The notes under the pieces: generated by a model | Seen by the model: the letters and a program-made list of their open reading frames with translations, nothing else | Databases searched by the model: none | Told to the model about the DNA's origin: nothing | In this document: positions 1 to 8,766 of the stretch, in pieces | How positions within the stretch are numbered: the first letter of the stretch is position 1 | Layout: each line of letters opens with the position of its first letter | Assembly: GCA_965659665.1 (NCBI GenBank) | Contig: CBFHWU010000015.1 | Coordinates: 62,001-126,000 of the forward strand | Length of the DNA stretch: 64,000 nt | Reading direction: 5' to 3' | Source: CBFHWU01 sp965659665 | GTDB taxonomy: Bacteria > Bacteroidota > Bacteroidia > Flavobacteriales > Flavobacteriaceae | Program-made: the position numbers and the translations under genes

Positions 1-1
1 G

Positions 2-343
2 TTGTATGATGAAGAAATTGATTTGGATACTGACTTAAACTCAGCGGAACTGCTATCATATACTAGGGATTATGTATCCAAAAATTTGGATATATATGTT
101 GACGATAAGAAAATCTTACCAGTTTGTTTGGGATTCAAATCTACGGAGAGTGATATTATTTTTATGTTTTTAGAAGCCGAAGGAACCCCACCGTTTACAA
201 AAATAGGAATATCGAATCGTTTGCTTTTTAATTCATTTCAACATCAACAAAATATTGTTCGTTTTAAAAGTTCAAATATTCAAAAAAGCTTTCTGCAATC
301 AAGACAGTCATTTTTCGATGAATTGATTATTACAAATCAATAG
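2..343 (+). CDS. DUF6702-like protein, C-terminal fragment (5' end outside window)
   Basis: The frame is open from the first bases of the window, so the gene begins upstream; about 113 residues of the C-terminal part are visible. The segment RYDE/MYDEEIDLDTDLN-like followed by KKILPVCLGFK and HQQNIVRFK resembles the DUF6702 family of Flavobacteria, small exported proteins of unknown function that often lie directly upstream of an M1 metallopeptidase gene, as here (47 bases apart). The family assignment is from memory of its pattern and neighbourhood and is not tested by alignment. No catalytic motif is visible. The TTG at position 2 should not be taken as a start codon. Confidence 0.6.
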   Translation: MYDEEIDLDTDLNSAELLSYTRDYVSKNLDIYVDDKKILPVCLGFKSTESDIIFMFLEAEGTPPFTKIGISNRLLFNSFQHQQNIVRFKSSNIQKSFLQSRQSFFDELIITNQ

Positions 344-390
344 TTTTTGGTTTCTTTTACGTAAATTTAACCTCTATAAAAATTAAATTT

Positions 391-2574
391 ATGAAACGTA
401 ACGTTTTTTTATTATATGCCTCAGCATTTTTATTTTCTTTTAACCTGTATGCTCAGGAAACTCCTGTGGGCCATACGAATCAAAATAAGTTTAAACAACT
501 TCATGACCAATTTTCAACACCCAATAGCTACAGAACAGCATCCGGTGCGCCTGGTCATGAATACTATCAACAACAAGCAGATTACACCATGAATCTGTTG
601 TTAGATGATGAAAAACAGCGTTTATATGGAGATGAAATCATCACTTACACTAATAATTCGCCTGATCATCTAGAATATTTATGGTTACAGTTAGATCAAA
701 ATGTTCGTGCCGAAGATTCAGATTCATATAAGCGTTTGAATGAAGGAGACGATTATTACGGAACACAAAGAAGCGTAGCACCTGGATTTATAAATCAATA
801 TATGACGGGAGATAAATATGACGGTGGATTTAAAATCACTTCGGTTAAGGATGCAGAAGGAAAATCAATGCCTTACAAGATTCACAAAACCATGATGCGT
901 ATCGATTTGGATACGCCGATGCCTCCCAATTCAACGATATCATTTTCAATTGATTGGTGGTACAACATCAATAATCGTCAGTTTTGGGATTCAAGATCTG
1001 GATATGAATATTTTAAAGATGATGGAAATTATGCTTATTTCATTGCTCAGTTTTTTCCAAGAATGGCCGTCTATAATGATGTTGAGGGCTGGCAAAATTT
1101 ACAATTTTGGGGAAATGGTGAGTTTGCATTACCCTTCGGAGATTATGACGTAAAAATAACAGTGCCAGATGATCACATTTTGGAGTCTACAGGTAAATTA
1201 CAAAACAGATCAAAGGTGTACTCATCTAAAATGATGAAGCGATATCGTTTGGCTGAAAAATCATTTGACCAACCTGTATTTATTGTGACTCAGGAAGAAG
1301 CAGAAGAAAATGAAAAATCAACACCAAAAGGTACCAAAACGTGGCATTATATTGCTGAGAATGTTCGTGACTTTGCTTTTACATCCTCCCGAAAATTTAT
1401 CATGGACATGATGAATGTCAAAGTAGGGTCTCAAAATGTAATGGCTATTTCGGTGTATCCTAAAGAAGGAAATCCATTATGGGAAGAATGGTCCACATAT
1501 GCAGTGGCAAGCACACTTGAAACCTACAGCCGAATGACCTTTGATTATCCCTATCACAAAGCTATTTCTGTTCATGCTGATAATGTAGGAATGGAGTATC
1601 CTATGATATGTTTCAATTTTGGAAGACCTAACAAAGACGGTAGTTATTCTGATACCACTAAATTCAGAATGATCTCTGTCATTATTCATGAAATTGGCCA
1701 CAATTATTTCCCAATGATTGTAAATTCGGACGAACGTCAGTGGGGATGGATGGACGAAGGATTAAATAGCTTCGTTCAAATAGTAGCTGAGCAAGATTTT
1801 GGAGAAAATTATCCTGATGCCATTAAAGGCTATGATAAATATCCATCAGATGATTTAGACCCCCAAAATATTGTTCCCTATATGTCCGGTACGCAAGATT
1901 TTATTGCTCCAATTATGTCAAATCCTGAAAATGTTTTTCGGTTAGGACCTAATGCATACAGCAAGCCAGCAACAGCCCTTAATATTTTGCGTGAAACCAT
2001 CATGGGTAGAGATTTGTTTGACCACGCCTTTAAAACTTTTTCTCAGCGATGGATGTTTAAGCATCCTGCACCTGAGGACTTTTTTAGAACCATGGAAGAT
2101 GCTTCAGCTTTTGACTTAGATTGGTTTTGGAGAGGATGGTTTTATACCACAGACGTTGTAGATATGGGGGTAAAAGAGGTGAAAGAAGTAAAAAATATTT
2201 CAGATGATAACCCATACTTTATAAGGTATTTTCAAAATAGCTTATCATATTTGAGTTTAGAGGAATTAAAAAATTTAAATCAACCAAAAAACTTTTATGC
2301 GGTTACGTTCGATAAGCCAGGAGGATTGGTGATGCCACTCATCGTTGAGTATCATTATGACGATGATACATCAGAACGGATCACATACCCTGCTCAACTA
2401 TGGCGGAAAAATGATCAGGAGGTGAGCAAGTATATAGCCACCGATAAGAAGATTATTAAGGTAGTGGTTGATCCAGATAATGAAACAGCAGACATTAATC
2501 AAGAGAATAATAGTTGGCCGCAAGAATCAAAGGAGTCTGAATTTGATAAGTTTAAATCCGAAGTAAAAGGATAA
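391..2574 (+). CDS. M1 family (gluzincin) metallopeptidase, exported
   Basis: Zinc-dependent aminopeptidase-type enzyme of 727 residues. An N-terminal signal peptide (about residues 1-21, ending LYAQ) points to export. The zinc site is complete: HEIGH at residues 433-437 and the third ligand Glu456 in WMDEGLN, giving the HEXXH-x18-E spacing of family M1. The substrate-binding part precedes this (VGMEYPM near residue 400, in the place of the family GAMEN motif), and an armadillo-like C-terminal region follows. The C-terminus (ending KSEVKG) shows no type IX sorting domain, so it is probably periplasmic or outer-membrane associated. It follows the DUF6702-like gene and is closed by a strong terminator at 2594-2623. 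Peptide substrates cannot be told from sequence. Confidence 0.93.
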   Translation: MKRNVFLLYASAFLFSFNLYAQETPVGHTNQNKFKQLHDQFSTPNSYRTASGAPGHEYYQQQADYTMNLLLDDEKQRLYGDEIITYTNNSPDHLEYLWLQLDQNVRAEDSDSYKRLNEGDDYYGTQRSVAPGFINQYMTGDKYDGGFKITSVKDAEGKSMPYKIHKTMMRIDLDTPMPPNSTISFSIDWWYNINNRQFWDSRSGYEYFKDDGNYAYFIAQFFPRMAVYNDVEGWQNLQFWGNGEFALPFGDYDVKITVPDDHILESTGKLQNRSKVYSSKMMKRYRLAEKSFDQPVFIVTQEEAEENEKSTPKGTKTWHYIAENVRDFAFTSSRKFIMDMMNVKVGSQNVMAISVYPKEGNPLWEEWSTYAVASTLETYSRMTFDYPYHKAISVHADNVGMEYPMICFNFGRPNKDGSYSDTTKFRMISVIIHEIGHNYFPMIVNSDERQWGWMDEGLNSFVQIVAEQDFGENYPDAIKGYDKYPSDDLDPQNIVPYMSGTQDFIAPIMSNPENVFRLGPNAYSKPATALNILRETIMGRDLFDHAFKTFSQRWMFKHPAPEDFFRTMEDASAFDLDWFWRGWFYTTDVVDMGVKEVKEVKNISDDNPYFIRYFQNSLSYLSLEELKNLNQPKNFYAVTFDKPGGLVMPLIVEYHYDDDTSERITYPAQLWRKNDQEVSKYIATDKKIIKVVVDPDNETADINQENNSWPQESKESEFDKFKSEVKG

Positions 2575-2593
2575 TTGTATTTTCGTTTTTTAT

Positions 2594-2623
2594 AAAAGGT
2601 CAACATATTGTTGACCTTTTTTT
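2594..2623 (+). terminator. Rho-independent terminator after M1 peptidase gene
   Basis: A perfect 11-bp inverted repeat (AAAGGTCAACA at 2595-2605, TGTTGACCTTT at 2609-2619) with a 3-base loop is followed by a T-run to 2623. It ends 13 bases before the tatA-like start and so separates the two transcripts. Confidence 0.85.
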
Positions 2624-2635
2624 ATATTTGTCATT

Positions 2636-2893
2636 ATGTTATACTTTATCAGTGGACCTGAAATATTTTTTGTTTTTTTAGTGATTTTACTCGTTTTCGG
2701 AGCAGACAGAGTACCTGAAATTGCGCGTAATCTTGGCAAAGGAATGCGGCAAGTTAAAAACGCAACTCAAGACATTAAAAGTGAAATTCAACATTCAGCC
2801 AATGATGAGGCTAAAAGCAATATAAAAAATAAAATTTCAGAAGTTCAAAAGGAAATAGAAGAAGTAGGAGGGACTATCAAAAGAAATCTTTAA
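2636..2893 (+). CDS. tatA: Sec-independent translocase TatA/TatE-type subunit
   Basis: Short (85 aa) inner-membrane protein of the twin-arginine pathway, which exports folded proteins. It has the TatA layout: a single N-terminal membrane helix (about residues 3-21), a hinge with FGADRVPEIAR in the place of the usual FGPKKLPELGR, then an amphipathic helix (NLGKGMRQVKNATQDIK) and a charged tail. The ATG lies just after the upstream terminator, so it probably has its own promoter in the few bases around the hairpin. Its 3' end overlaps the convergent O-methyltransferase gene by 4 bases. TatC is not in the window. TatB is unlikely because Bacteroidota usually use TatA-type subunits only. Confidence 0.85.
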   Translation: MLYFISGPEIFFVFLVILLVFGADRVPEIARNLGKGMRQVKNATQDIKSEIQHSANDEAKSNIKNKISEVQKEIEEVGGTIKRNL

Positions 2894-3528
2894 CCCTTCT
2901 TTCTACTCAGGGTAAGTCCATCACGAATGGGAAGCATTATGGTTTCCATACGAGAATCTAAATTTAATTTCTTGTTATATAGTTTTAACGCTTCTGTGTC
3001 TTCATCTTCACTAGACGCTAACACTTTTCCGGACCACAACACATTATCTGAAATTAAAAGTGCACCTGGATTTAATTTTTCAACAATCAAATCAAAGTAC
3101 AATGAGTAATTACTTTTATCAGCATCAATAAATACCAAATCGTAGGTGTGGTTTAAGGACAGAATGATGTCTTTTGCATCACCAAGATGTTGATGAATAG
3201 ATTTGCCAAAAGGAGATTCATCAAAATATTTACGCTGAAAATCCACCAACTCTTCGTCACAGTCTATCGTATCAATTCGCCCTCCTTCTTTTAAGCCTTC
3301 AGCCAAACAGAGTGCAGAGTATCCTGTATAAGTTCCTATTTCTAAAATTTTATTGGGTTGGGTGAGTTTTGATAGCATCGACAAAACTCTTCCTTGAAAA
3401 AACCCACTTAACATTCGAGGTTGAAGGATTTTTTGATGGGTTTCTCTTTCCAGTTGTTTCAAAAGCTGAGGGGCTGATGAGCTGTGTTGTTCTACGTAGC
3501 TTTGAAGGGACGAGCTGATGAATTCCAT
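2890..3528 (-). CDS. Class I SAM-dependent O-methyltransferase (COMT/CCoAOMT-like)
   Basis: 212-residue methyltransferase with the S-adenosylmethionine motif I ILEIGTYTGYSAL at residues 61-73, an acidic loop at DTIDCDEE (about 86-93), and the metal-binding motif FIDADKSNY (133-141) plus DN at 161-162, as in the cation-dependent O-methyltransferase family (PF01596). The methyl acceptor is unknown; catechol-like small molecules are usual for the family. The start ATG (3526-3528) shares one base with the stop of the flavin reductase gene (TAATG junction), so the two are co-transcribed and probably translationally coupled. Confidence 0.92.
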   Translation of the reverse strand: MEFISSSLQSYVEQHSSSAPQLLKQLERETHQKILQPRMLSGFFQGRVLSMLSKLTQPNKILEIGTYTGYSALCLAEGLKEGGRIDTIDCDEELVDFQRKYFDESPFGKSIHQHLGDAKDIILSLNHTYDLVFIDADKSNYSLYFDLIVEKLNPGALLISDNVLWSGKVLASSEDEDTEALKLYNKKLNLDSRMETIMLPIRDGLTLSRKKG

Positions 3529-4166
3529 TATATTTTAGGTTTTTGATAAGAAAATCGTTCTAGTTTTTCGGTTCGTGCATAACCGTCCAATCCATTAATA
3601 GTTACGGTGTCAGCTTGCGTCAAATCAAGCCAACCGTCGTTTTGGATAATAGCATCGTCAATATGCAATTCAACAACCCTACTAACTAAGAGTAAAGTAT
3701 TATTTTCTTTTATTTCATATTCATTCAAAAATTGACATCCCAATTGTACTTTACACCCTTTGACATATGGAGCATAAAAGTTGTTGAGATATTCGGGCTC
3801 TAAATTGGTTTGGTCAAATTCTGAAATATCATATGGATAACTAGCCGAGGTATGGTGAGCGTCCGAGATGATATCAGCGTGAATATGATTGACCGTAAAA
3901 TATTGAGTTTCTTTAATATTTTTGTACGTATCCCGAGGAACTGTTGTGGGGCGTAATACAAATCCAACCAATGGGGGTTTACTTCCCAAATGGGTAATGC
4001 TGCTAAACACAGCAACGTTAGTTTGTCCTTCTTTTGATAGTGTACCTAAGAGATTGGCCGACTTAAAACCGGTACAACTGTTGATGAGATTAAGACGATA
4101 AATTTTTTCTAGAGACGCTAATTTTTCAGTAGTAAAGTGCACTATTTTTTTTTCAAAATTAACCAA
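3528..4166 (-). CDS. Flavin reductase family protein (FMN-binding split barrel)
   Basis: 212-residue protein of the flavin reductase-like family. Supporting segments are NSCTGFKSANLLGT near residues 29-42, the SSITHLGSKPPLVGFVLRPT core strand-loop around residues 55-74 and the TVNHI segment near 91-95, a common FMN-binding layout in Bacteroidota proteins annotated as flavin reductases or flavoredoxins. It likely binds FMN; whether it reduces free flavin with NAD(P)H or acts with a partner enzyme is not visible. It is first in a two-gene reverse operon with the O-methyltransferase. Upstream of its start lies a gene-poor, decayed stretch, so its promoter should be within 4167-4260, but I see no clear box. 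Confidence 0.88.
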   Translation of the reverse strand: MVNFEKKIVHFTTEKLASLEKIYRLNLINSCTGFKSANLLGTLSKEGQTNVAVFSSITHLGSKPPLVGFVLRPTTVPRDTYKNIKETQYFTVNHIHADIISDAHHTSASYPYDISEFDQTNLEPEYLNNFYAPYVKGCKVQLGCQFLNEYEIKENNTLLLVSRVVELHIDDAIIQNDGWLDLTQADTVTINGLDGYARTEKLERFSYQKPKI

Positions 4167-4763
4167 TCCGATCGATTATTTTTATTATATATTAAAAGAT
4201 TTCACTCCTTTTTTTACGCTCCAAACGCTCATTATGATCAAAAGAGTTAATTACGTTTAATATTGCCTTTTCTTTGGGGTTATTTCATCGTAAAGGTTAC
4301 CCCCAACCTTGCTAAAAATAAAAAAACGATTGAGATTCTGAAAAATTTGGAACGATAAAAATATAGTTAACAACAAGCAGAGAAGCTATTTATTTTTTAT
4401 CAACGTGCTTGTGATCTTAATAGAAGAACCTAGATTAAAAAATAGTTTTTGGTGTGTAGTTCGCTGATAGGCTCAAGAAGTTAGGGGAAGATAATATTTT
4501 TGATTTACAATAAAATCCATTACATGGATATCCTTTCAAAAGAAATTCCGATAATTGAAAAATGAATTTATCTTTGATTTATGTTGTCATTTTTTGTGCG
4601 TTTGAAAAAATCCCAACATAGCTACTTATGAAATACACTTACTTTATCTTAATATCATTTATTCAATAATTGTTGAAAAAAGCTCATATGATGCTTACCC
4701 ATGAGGATGCTAAAAATGTATTCTTATTATGTTAAAAACATTACTTAGCCACAATAAAGACGT
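4167..4763. other. Gene-poor stretch, no supported gene
   Basis: About 600 bases with stops scattered in all frames. The only short frames (for example 13 codons from ATG at about 4524 and a short MMLTHEDAKN frame near 4688) are too short to support. The composition is AT-rich and it lies next to clear gene remnants, so it is best read as eroded former coding sequence or long intergenic DNA. No hairpin or repeat of note was seen. Confidence 0.4.
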
Positions 4764-5110
4764 ATGAATCTTAATAATGGAACTTCTGTTTTCAGTGGGG
4801 ATGAATTAATGAGTTTCTATGTTTTTAATTCACTTGTTGATCCCCCGATTATGGATTCGTTTTTGGAAAATTTTTAAAGAGAATATGGACAATAAGCAAT
4901 AATTATAATTTCAAACCAGGAGATCTCCATTTGCCAACTGAAAAAGAAAAGGGCTAGAGAGAATTATTTCATGAGTTGACCAATCCCGATTCAGTTTTTT
5001 GGTTATCAAAAGCGCCATCAGTGGTTTATTAAGGAAAAACTTTTAATATCCCTAAATCAAAAAATTACCTATAGGTAAGAACGACCATAAAACACTTGTC
5101 ATTTATATAT
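4764..5110 (+). pseudogene. Remnant of an unrecognised gene (multiple stops, frame change)
   Basis: A frame from ATG 4764 reads 37 codons of protein-like sequence (MNLNNGTSVFSGDELMSFYV and on, including DPPIMDSFLENF) to a TAA at 4875-4877. The coding-like signal then continues in another frame from about 4907 (NFKPGDLHLPTEKEK, then RELFHELTNPDSVFWLSKAP, then GKTFNIPKSKNYL), interrupted by TAG at 4955-4957 and TAA at 5030-5032. The residue composition between stops looks like real protein, so I read this as a decayed gene with at least one frameshift and several nonsense codons. The product is not recognised. It may be the 5' part of the same former gene as 5136-5747, but no frame connects them. 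Confidence 0.4.
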
Positions 5111-5135
5111 AGAAGAAAAGCTAAACGTATTTTAA

Positions 5136-5747
5136 ATTAATTATTTATTATCTATTACCCATGAAAACACTATATTTATTTTAGGTTTGTTTGTGAAGAT
5201 AAAGGTAAGCTTGAAACAGGTCATATTATCCACGGATCGAGTGACGATAATTATGTCAGATGAAAACAATGTGCAAGTTTTGAGTGATACACCTTCGTTT
5301 AACTGGCCGAATGGGTCATAATGTTTTAAAGTCAAAAAAAAAGATTTATTAGAAATAACATTCAATGATCCCAAAAGAATAAATGTTGATTTTGAAGTTG
5401 GAGAAATCAGAATGATTCAACCAACTCAGATGACATTTACAAGTGTCGCAGCTTTAGAATTATATTTAAAACAGTGTAATTTATTTGAAGATTTTAGAAA
5501 TATTTTTATAGCTGATGATGGGTTACGCCCCTTTAGAGTAAGAGTTTTCGGAGTTGTTTACTTCGATATTGATGGAGAAAAGCCGAAAAAGTGTTATGAT
5601 AGTTCAATTAATGCAATAGACAAAAAAAGTTTACATTCAGGGAAATTTTTTATAGAAGTAGATTCAAAAACTGTTCTAAAGCGAAAATTTGTTTCAAACG
5701 AACTCAAACACAAAAGTGTTGTTCATGAATATCGTATGTCACAATAA
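5136..5747 (+). pseudogene. Unrecognised gene interrupted by an in-frame stop
   Basis: One frame is protein-like from about 5136 through the stop at 5745-5747, broken only by TAA at 5319-5321. Before the stop it reads MSDENNVQVLSDTPSFNWPNGS from ATG 5253. After the stop it continues with KKKDLLEITFNDPKRINVD and on to a 111-residue tail from ATG 5412 ending HEYRMSQ. The continuity of sensible sequence on both sides of a single stop suggests a recent nonsense mutation or a sequencing error in a gene of about 165 codons or more. The 111-codon 3' part could still be translated alone. I recognise no family; the product appears soluble, with beta-like segments (RPFRVRVFGVVYFDID). Confidence 0.45.
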
Positions 5748-5820
5748 TTATTAAAAAAAAACCATTTGGATTTCTGTTTGGTTTAAATGTATTAGTTTTA
5801 GGCTTAAGTGTGATTACCTC

Positions 5821-5844
5821 TTTTTCTTAAGGACTTAAGAAAAA
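5821..5844. repeat. Perfect inverted repeat upstream of metallophosphoesterase gene
   Basis: TTTTTCTTAAG (5821-5831) and CTTAAGAAAAA (5834-5844) are exact reverse complements separated by 2 bases, 15 bases before the ATG at 5860. There is no T-run after the 3' arm, so it is not a typical forward-strand terminator. It could be an operator or an mRNA 5' hairpin. Confidence 0.5.
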
Positions 5845-5859
5845 ATTAAAGTCAACCTT

Positions 5860-7038
5860 ATGAAAAAAAAAATAATTAGATACTTAACGCATATTTTCAC
5901 TACACTCCTCATTGGAGGTCCCATTTTTGTTGCCATTTATTTTTTATCTGGAAATGCATTTACGTATAGTAGAAATGATTTGGTTGACAATTGGAATGAC
6001 GAAGGGCCCTATGTTTTTTTTGAAAATGACAGCTTGTTACATGTTAATTATATCAAGGGAAGCAGGAAAAATGGTTTTGATTCTGAAACTATTGTGTCAA
6101 CACTGGATTCATTAATTGAGGTTCCATGTTATTACCCTATCGACTCAACTCGCTTTTCTTTTACGCTAAATTCTAACTTTGAAATACCCAAATCAACATA
6201 TTCTGATGATCATAAAATTCTTGCCATTTCTGACCTTGAAAGTAATTATAAAACATTCCGTGATTTTCTAATCAATAATAAGGTCATTGACAAAGAACTC
6301 AATTGGACTTTTGGAGTAAATCATTTGGTGTTGGTAGGAGATTTTATAGACAGAAGCTATTTCACCACTCAACTTTTGTGGTTCATCTACAAATTAGAAC
6401 AAGATGCTAAAAGTAAGGGGGGAAATGTTCATTATATTTTAGGCAATCACGAAATAATGAATATGCAAGGTGACCACAGGTATGCCAAAACAAAATACCG
6501 TTATGTGGCTTCCATTTTAGGAAAAAAGCAATTTGAATTATATGGTAAACAATCTTTTTTAGGACGTTGGTTGAATTCCAAAAACACGCTAGAACTAATA
6601 AATGGAAATTTGTTTGTTCACGCAGGAATAAGTCCTGAATTAGAAAAAGTGGGCTCGGACATTGATCAACTTAATCGATTGATCAGAGAAAACTATTACA
6701 ATCCATACTACCCGAAAAAAAATGGAGATAAAACTATCGAATTACTTACTTCTTCTAGAACTTCACCTTATTGGTATAGGGGATATTTTAGAGATCAATT
6801 ATCCCAAAATGAAGTAGAAAGAGGAATTGAAAAATTTAACGCAAAAGCAGTGATTGTCGGACATACTCTCCAATCAAAAGTCAATAGAATATACAACGGA
6901 AAAGTCATTGCCATTGATGTTAAACATCCACAGGATTATTATGAGTATTTTCCTAAAAGAAAATCGGAAGGACTTTTAATCGAAAACGAGAAGTATTATC
7001 GAGTACTTAACAATGGTAAAAAAATTGAACTAAAATAA
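5860..7038 (+). CDS. Membrane-anchored metallophosphoesterase (PPP-like phosphatase fold)
   Basis: 392-residue calcineurin-type phosphoesterase. A single N-terminal membrane segment (about residues 10-30) anchors the catalytic domain, probably on the periplasmic side. Metal-site motifs in order: ISDLESN (Asp125, Glu127), GDFIDR (160-165), GNHE (195-198), VHAGISPE near residue 255 and VGHT near 335. The first motif, normally D-x-H, has Glu in place of His; this D-x-E form (SDxE) occurs in a Bacteroidota branch of the family, so I take it as a lineage feature and not damage. The substrate (phosphoprotein or nucleotide) is unknown. The gene stands alone between decayed genes and tRNA-Val. Confidence 0.88.
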   Translation: MKKKIIRYLTHIFTTLLIGGPIFVAIYFLSGNAFTYSRNDLVDNWNDEGPYVFFENDSLLHVNYIKGSRKNGFDSETIVSTLDSLIEVPCYYPIDSTRFSFTLNSNFEIPKSTYSDDHKILAISDLESNYKTFRDFLINNKVIDKELNWTFGVNHLVLVGDFIDRSYFTTQLLWFIYKLEQDAKSKGGNVHYILGNHEIMNMQGDHRYAKTKYRYVASILGKKQFELYGKQSFLGRWLNSKNTLELINGNLFVHAGISPELEKVGSDIDQLNRLIRENYYNPYYPKKNGDKTIELLTSSRTSPYWYRGYFRDQLSQNEVERGIEKFNAKAVIVGHTLQSKVNRIYNGKVIAIDVKHPQDYYEYFPKRKSEGLLIENEKYYRVLNNGKKIELK

Positions 7039-7164
7039 ACTCCATTAAAGAATAATTATACTCTAGCCATTGTGACTCATTTACAATAGAGGTTGCAACA
7101 ATAAAAATAAACGTATTGAAAGGTTTTTTTAGCGCTGTTTTTTTTAAAAAAAGGAAATATTTTT

Positions 7165-7193
7165 TTGACGTAAACAATCCAATGAATTATTGT
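7165..7193 (+). promoter_or_regulatory. Possible promoter of tRNA-Val
   Basis: TTGACG (7165-7170) and TATTGT (7188-7193) are spaced by 17 bases, ending 15 bases before the tRNA. The arrangement looks like a generic sigma-70 promoter more than the Bacteroidota TAnnTTTG form, so this is tentative. Confidence 0.3.
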
Positions 7194-7208
7194 ATTTTTA
7201 CCCCTTTA

Positions 7209-7286
7209 GGGTCATTAACTCAGTTGGTTCAGAGTGTCGCCTTGACAGGGCGGAAGTCATTGGTTCGAATCCAATATGACCCACCA
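7209..7286 (+). tRNA. tRNA-Val (anticodon GAC)
   Basis: A full cloverleaf folds by eye: acceptor GGGTCAT (7209-7215) with ATGACCC (7276-7282), discriminator A and an encoded CCA end (7284-7286); D-arm ACTC/GAGT; anticodon stem TCGCC/GGCGG around the loop TTGACAG, giving anticodon GAC (valine codons GUC/GUU); T-arm ATTGG-TTCGAAT-CCAAT. Length is 78 bases with CCA. It is the only tRNA in the window and stands between two damaged gene regions. Confidence 0.95.
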
Positions 7287-7333
7287 AAAACGTAAGGTTT
7301 AACAACAATAAATTTAAAACAACTAAAAATATA

Positions 7334-8548
7334 CTATTTCAAAGCGTAAGCCCTTTCGACAGGCCATTGATCTTCATACCCTTCTTTCCATTTCTGGTCG
7401 GATATTTCCTCGTCGGTAGATAAACATTTTTCAAGTTCCTTTTTAATTAAATCCTCCTGCATTTCCTTTCCAATAAATACAATCTCGTTCTTACGGTCGC
7501 CGAAAGTTTTATCCCAAGCAGATTCAATAAGCGCCTGATTTTCTATAAATGATAGATGTTCTATACGCTTGTTAAAAGGCATACTACTCCACCAAACTCC
7601 TGCATTGTCTGCTTTTAATGATCCTCCTGCTTGACTCCAAACCAAAGCTTGATCACTTCGAGAAGCTATCCAAAATAAACCTTTGCTCCTAATAACGGTA
7701 CTCGGAAATTTATTTTGTACATAATCCCAAAATCGTTTCGGGTCAAAGGGTTTTTTACTTCGATATACAAATGAGCTTATTCCATACTCCTCTGTTTCAG
7801 GAGTGTGTTTATCTTTATTAAGTTCTTCAATTCAACCTGCACTTTGTTCCGCTTCTTCAAAATCAAACCCCTGTGTTCAGAATTTCTTTAGGATCAATTT
7901 TACTAAAGCTTGATTCAATAATTTTTGCAGTTGGATTCAATTTTTGGATAAAAGCTTTCAGAATACCAAGATGTTTTTTTTGCACCAAGTCTGTTTTATT
8001 CAGAATAATCACATTAGCAAACTCGATTTGGTCTGTCAATAGATTGACTATTGTTCTAAAATCTCTTTCTATATCGGAGAGTTCTCGGTCCATCAAAGTT
8101 TCTGGGCTACCAAAATCTGTAAAAAAACTGAACGAATCCACCACCGTTACCATGGTATCAATATAACTAAATCTTGAAAGGTCGATTCCGTTTTCTTCAT
8201 CTAAAAAAGAAAAAGTTTGTGCCACTGGAACAGGTTCACTGATCCCTGTACTTTCTAAAAGCAAGTAATCAAATCGATTTTCCTTTGCCAAACGCTCGAC
8301 TTCAACCATTAAATCCTCTCTTAAGGTGCAACAGATACATCCATTGCTCATTTCAACTAATTTTTCCTCTGTTCTAGAAAGTGTATTTTCACTTTTTACA
8401 AGTGCAGCATCTACATTAACCTCACTCATGTCATTTACAATCACAGCCACCTTTAGTCCTTGTTTATTATGTAAAATGTGATTGAGCAATGTCGTTTTAC
8501 CTGCACCTAAAAACCACTTAATACAGTAACTGGAAGTTTTTTATCCAT
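7334..8548 (-). pseudogene. CobW/YjiA-type (COG0523) GTP-binding metallochaperone, broken by frameshifts and a stop
   Basis: The gene would start at ATG 8546-8548 (MDKKLPVTVLSGF). The Walker A motif GFLGAGKT is lost to a one-base deletion in an A-run at 8509-8513, giving TAG. The next frame (8489 to 7863) carries VNDMSEVNVDAAL, the metal-binding GCICCTL motif, LLLESTGISEP and the NKTD guanine motif. A second frameshift near 7862-7872 and a TGA at 7832-7834 (Trp to stop in the GWIEEL segment) precede the C-terminal domain, which runs to 7334 (SSFVYRSKKPFDPKRFW, then QAGGSLKADNAGVWW). With three independent lesions it is most likely a true pseudogene. The family moves zinc or other metals to client proteins and is often Zur-regulated; no Zur box was recognised. 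Confidence 0.85.
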
Positions 8549-8766
8549 TATCATTGATTTTAAATTTACTCATAAAATAAATTAGCATATTTATTACACA
8601 TAAGCAAAATAAATGACATTAAAAGATACACCTGAAAATTATTCAGGGAGGGTCAAATCCAATGAAGCCCCCAAATTATTTTGACCTTTATACATCAGTA
8701 TAAATTATAAAAAAACAGATTGAAACCCTCTTAAGGATCAAAAAAAAATCAGTTTATTGATAATAT

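Noticed and set aside
5141..5374. Reverse-strand 77-codon frame (MGSLNVISNKS...)
   Set aside because: It runs against the decayed forward gene at 5136-5747 and has no family features; a shadow frame.
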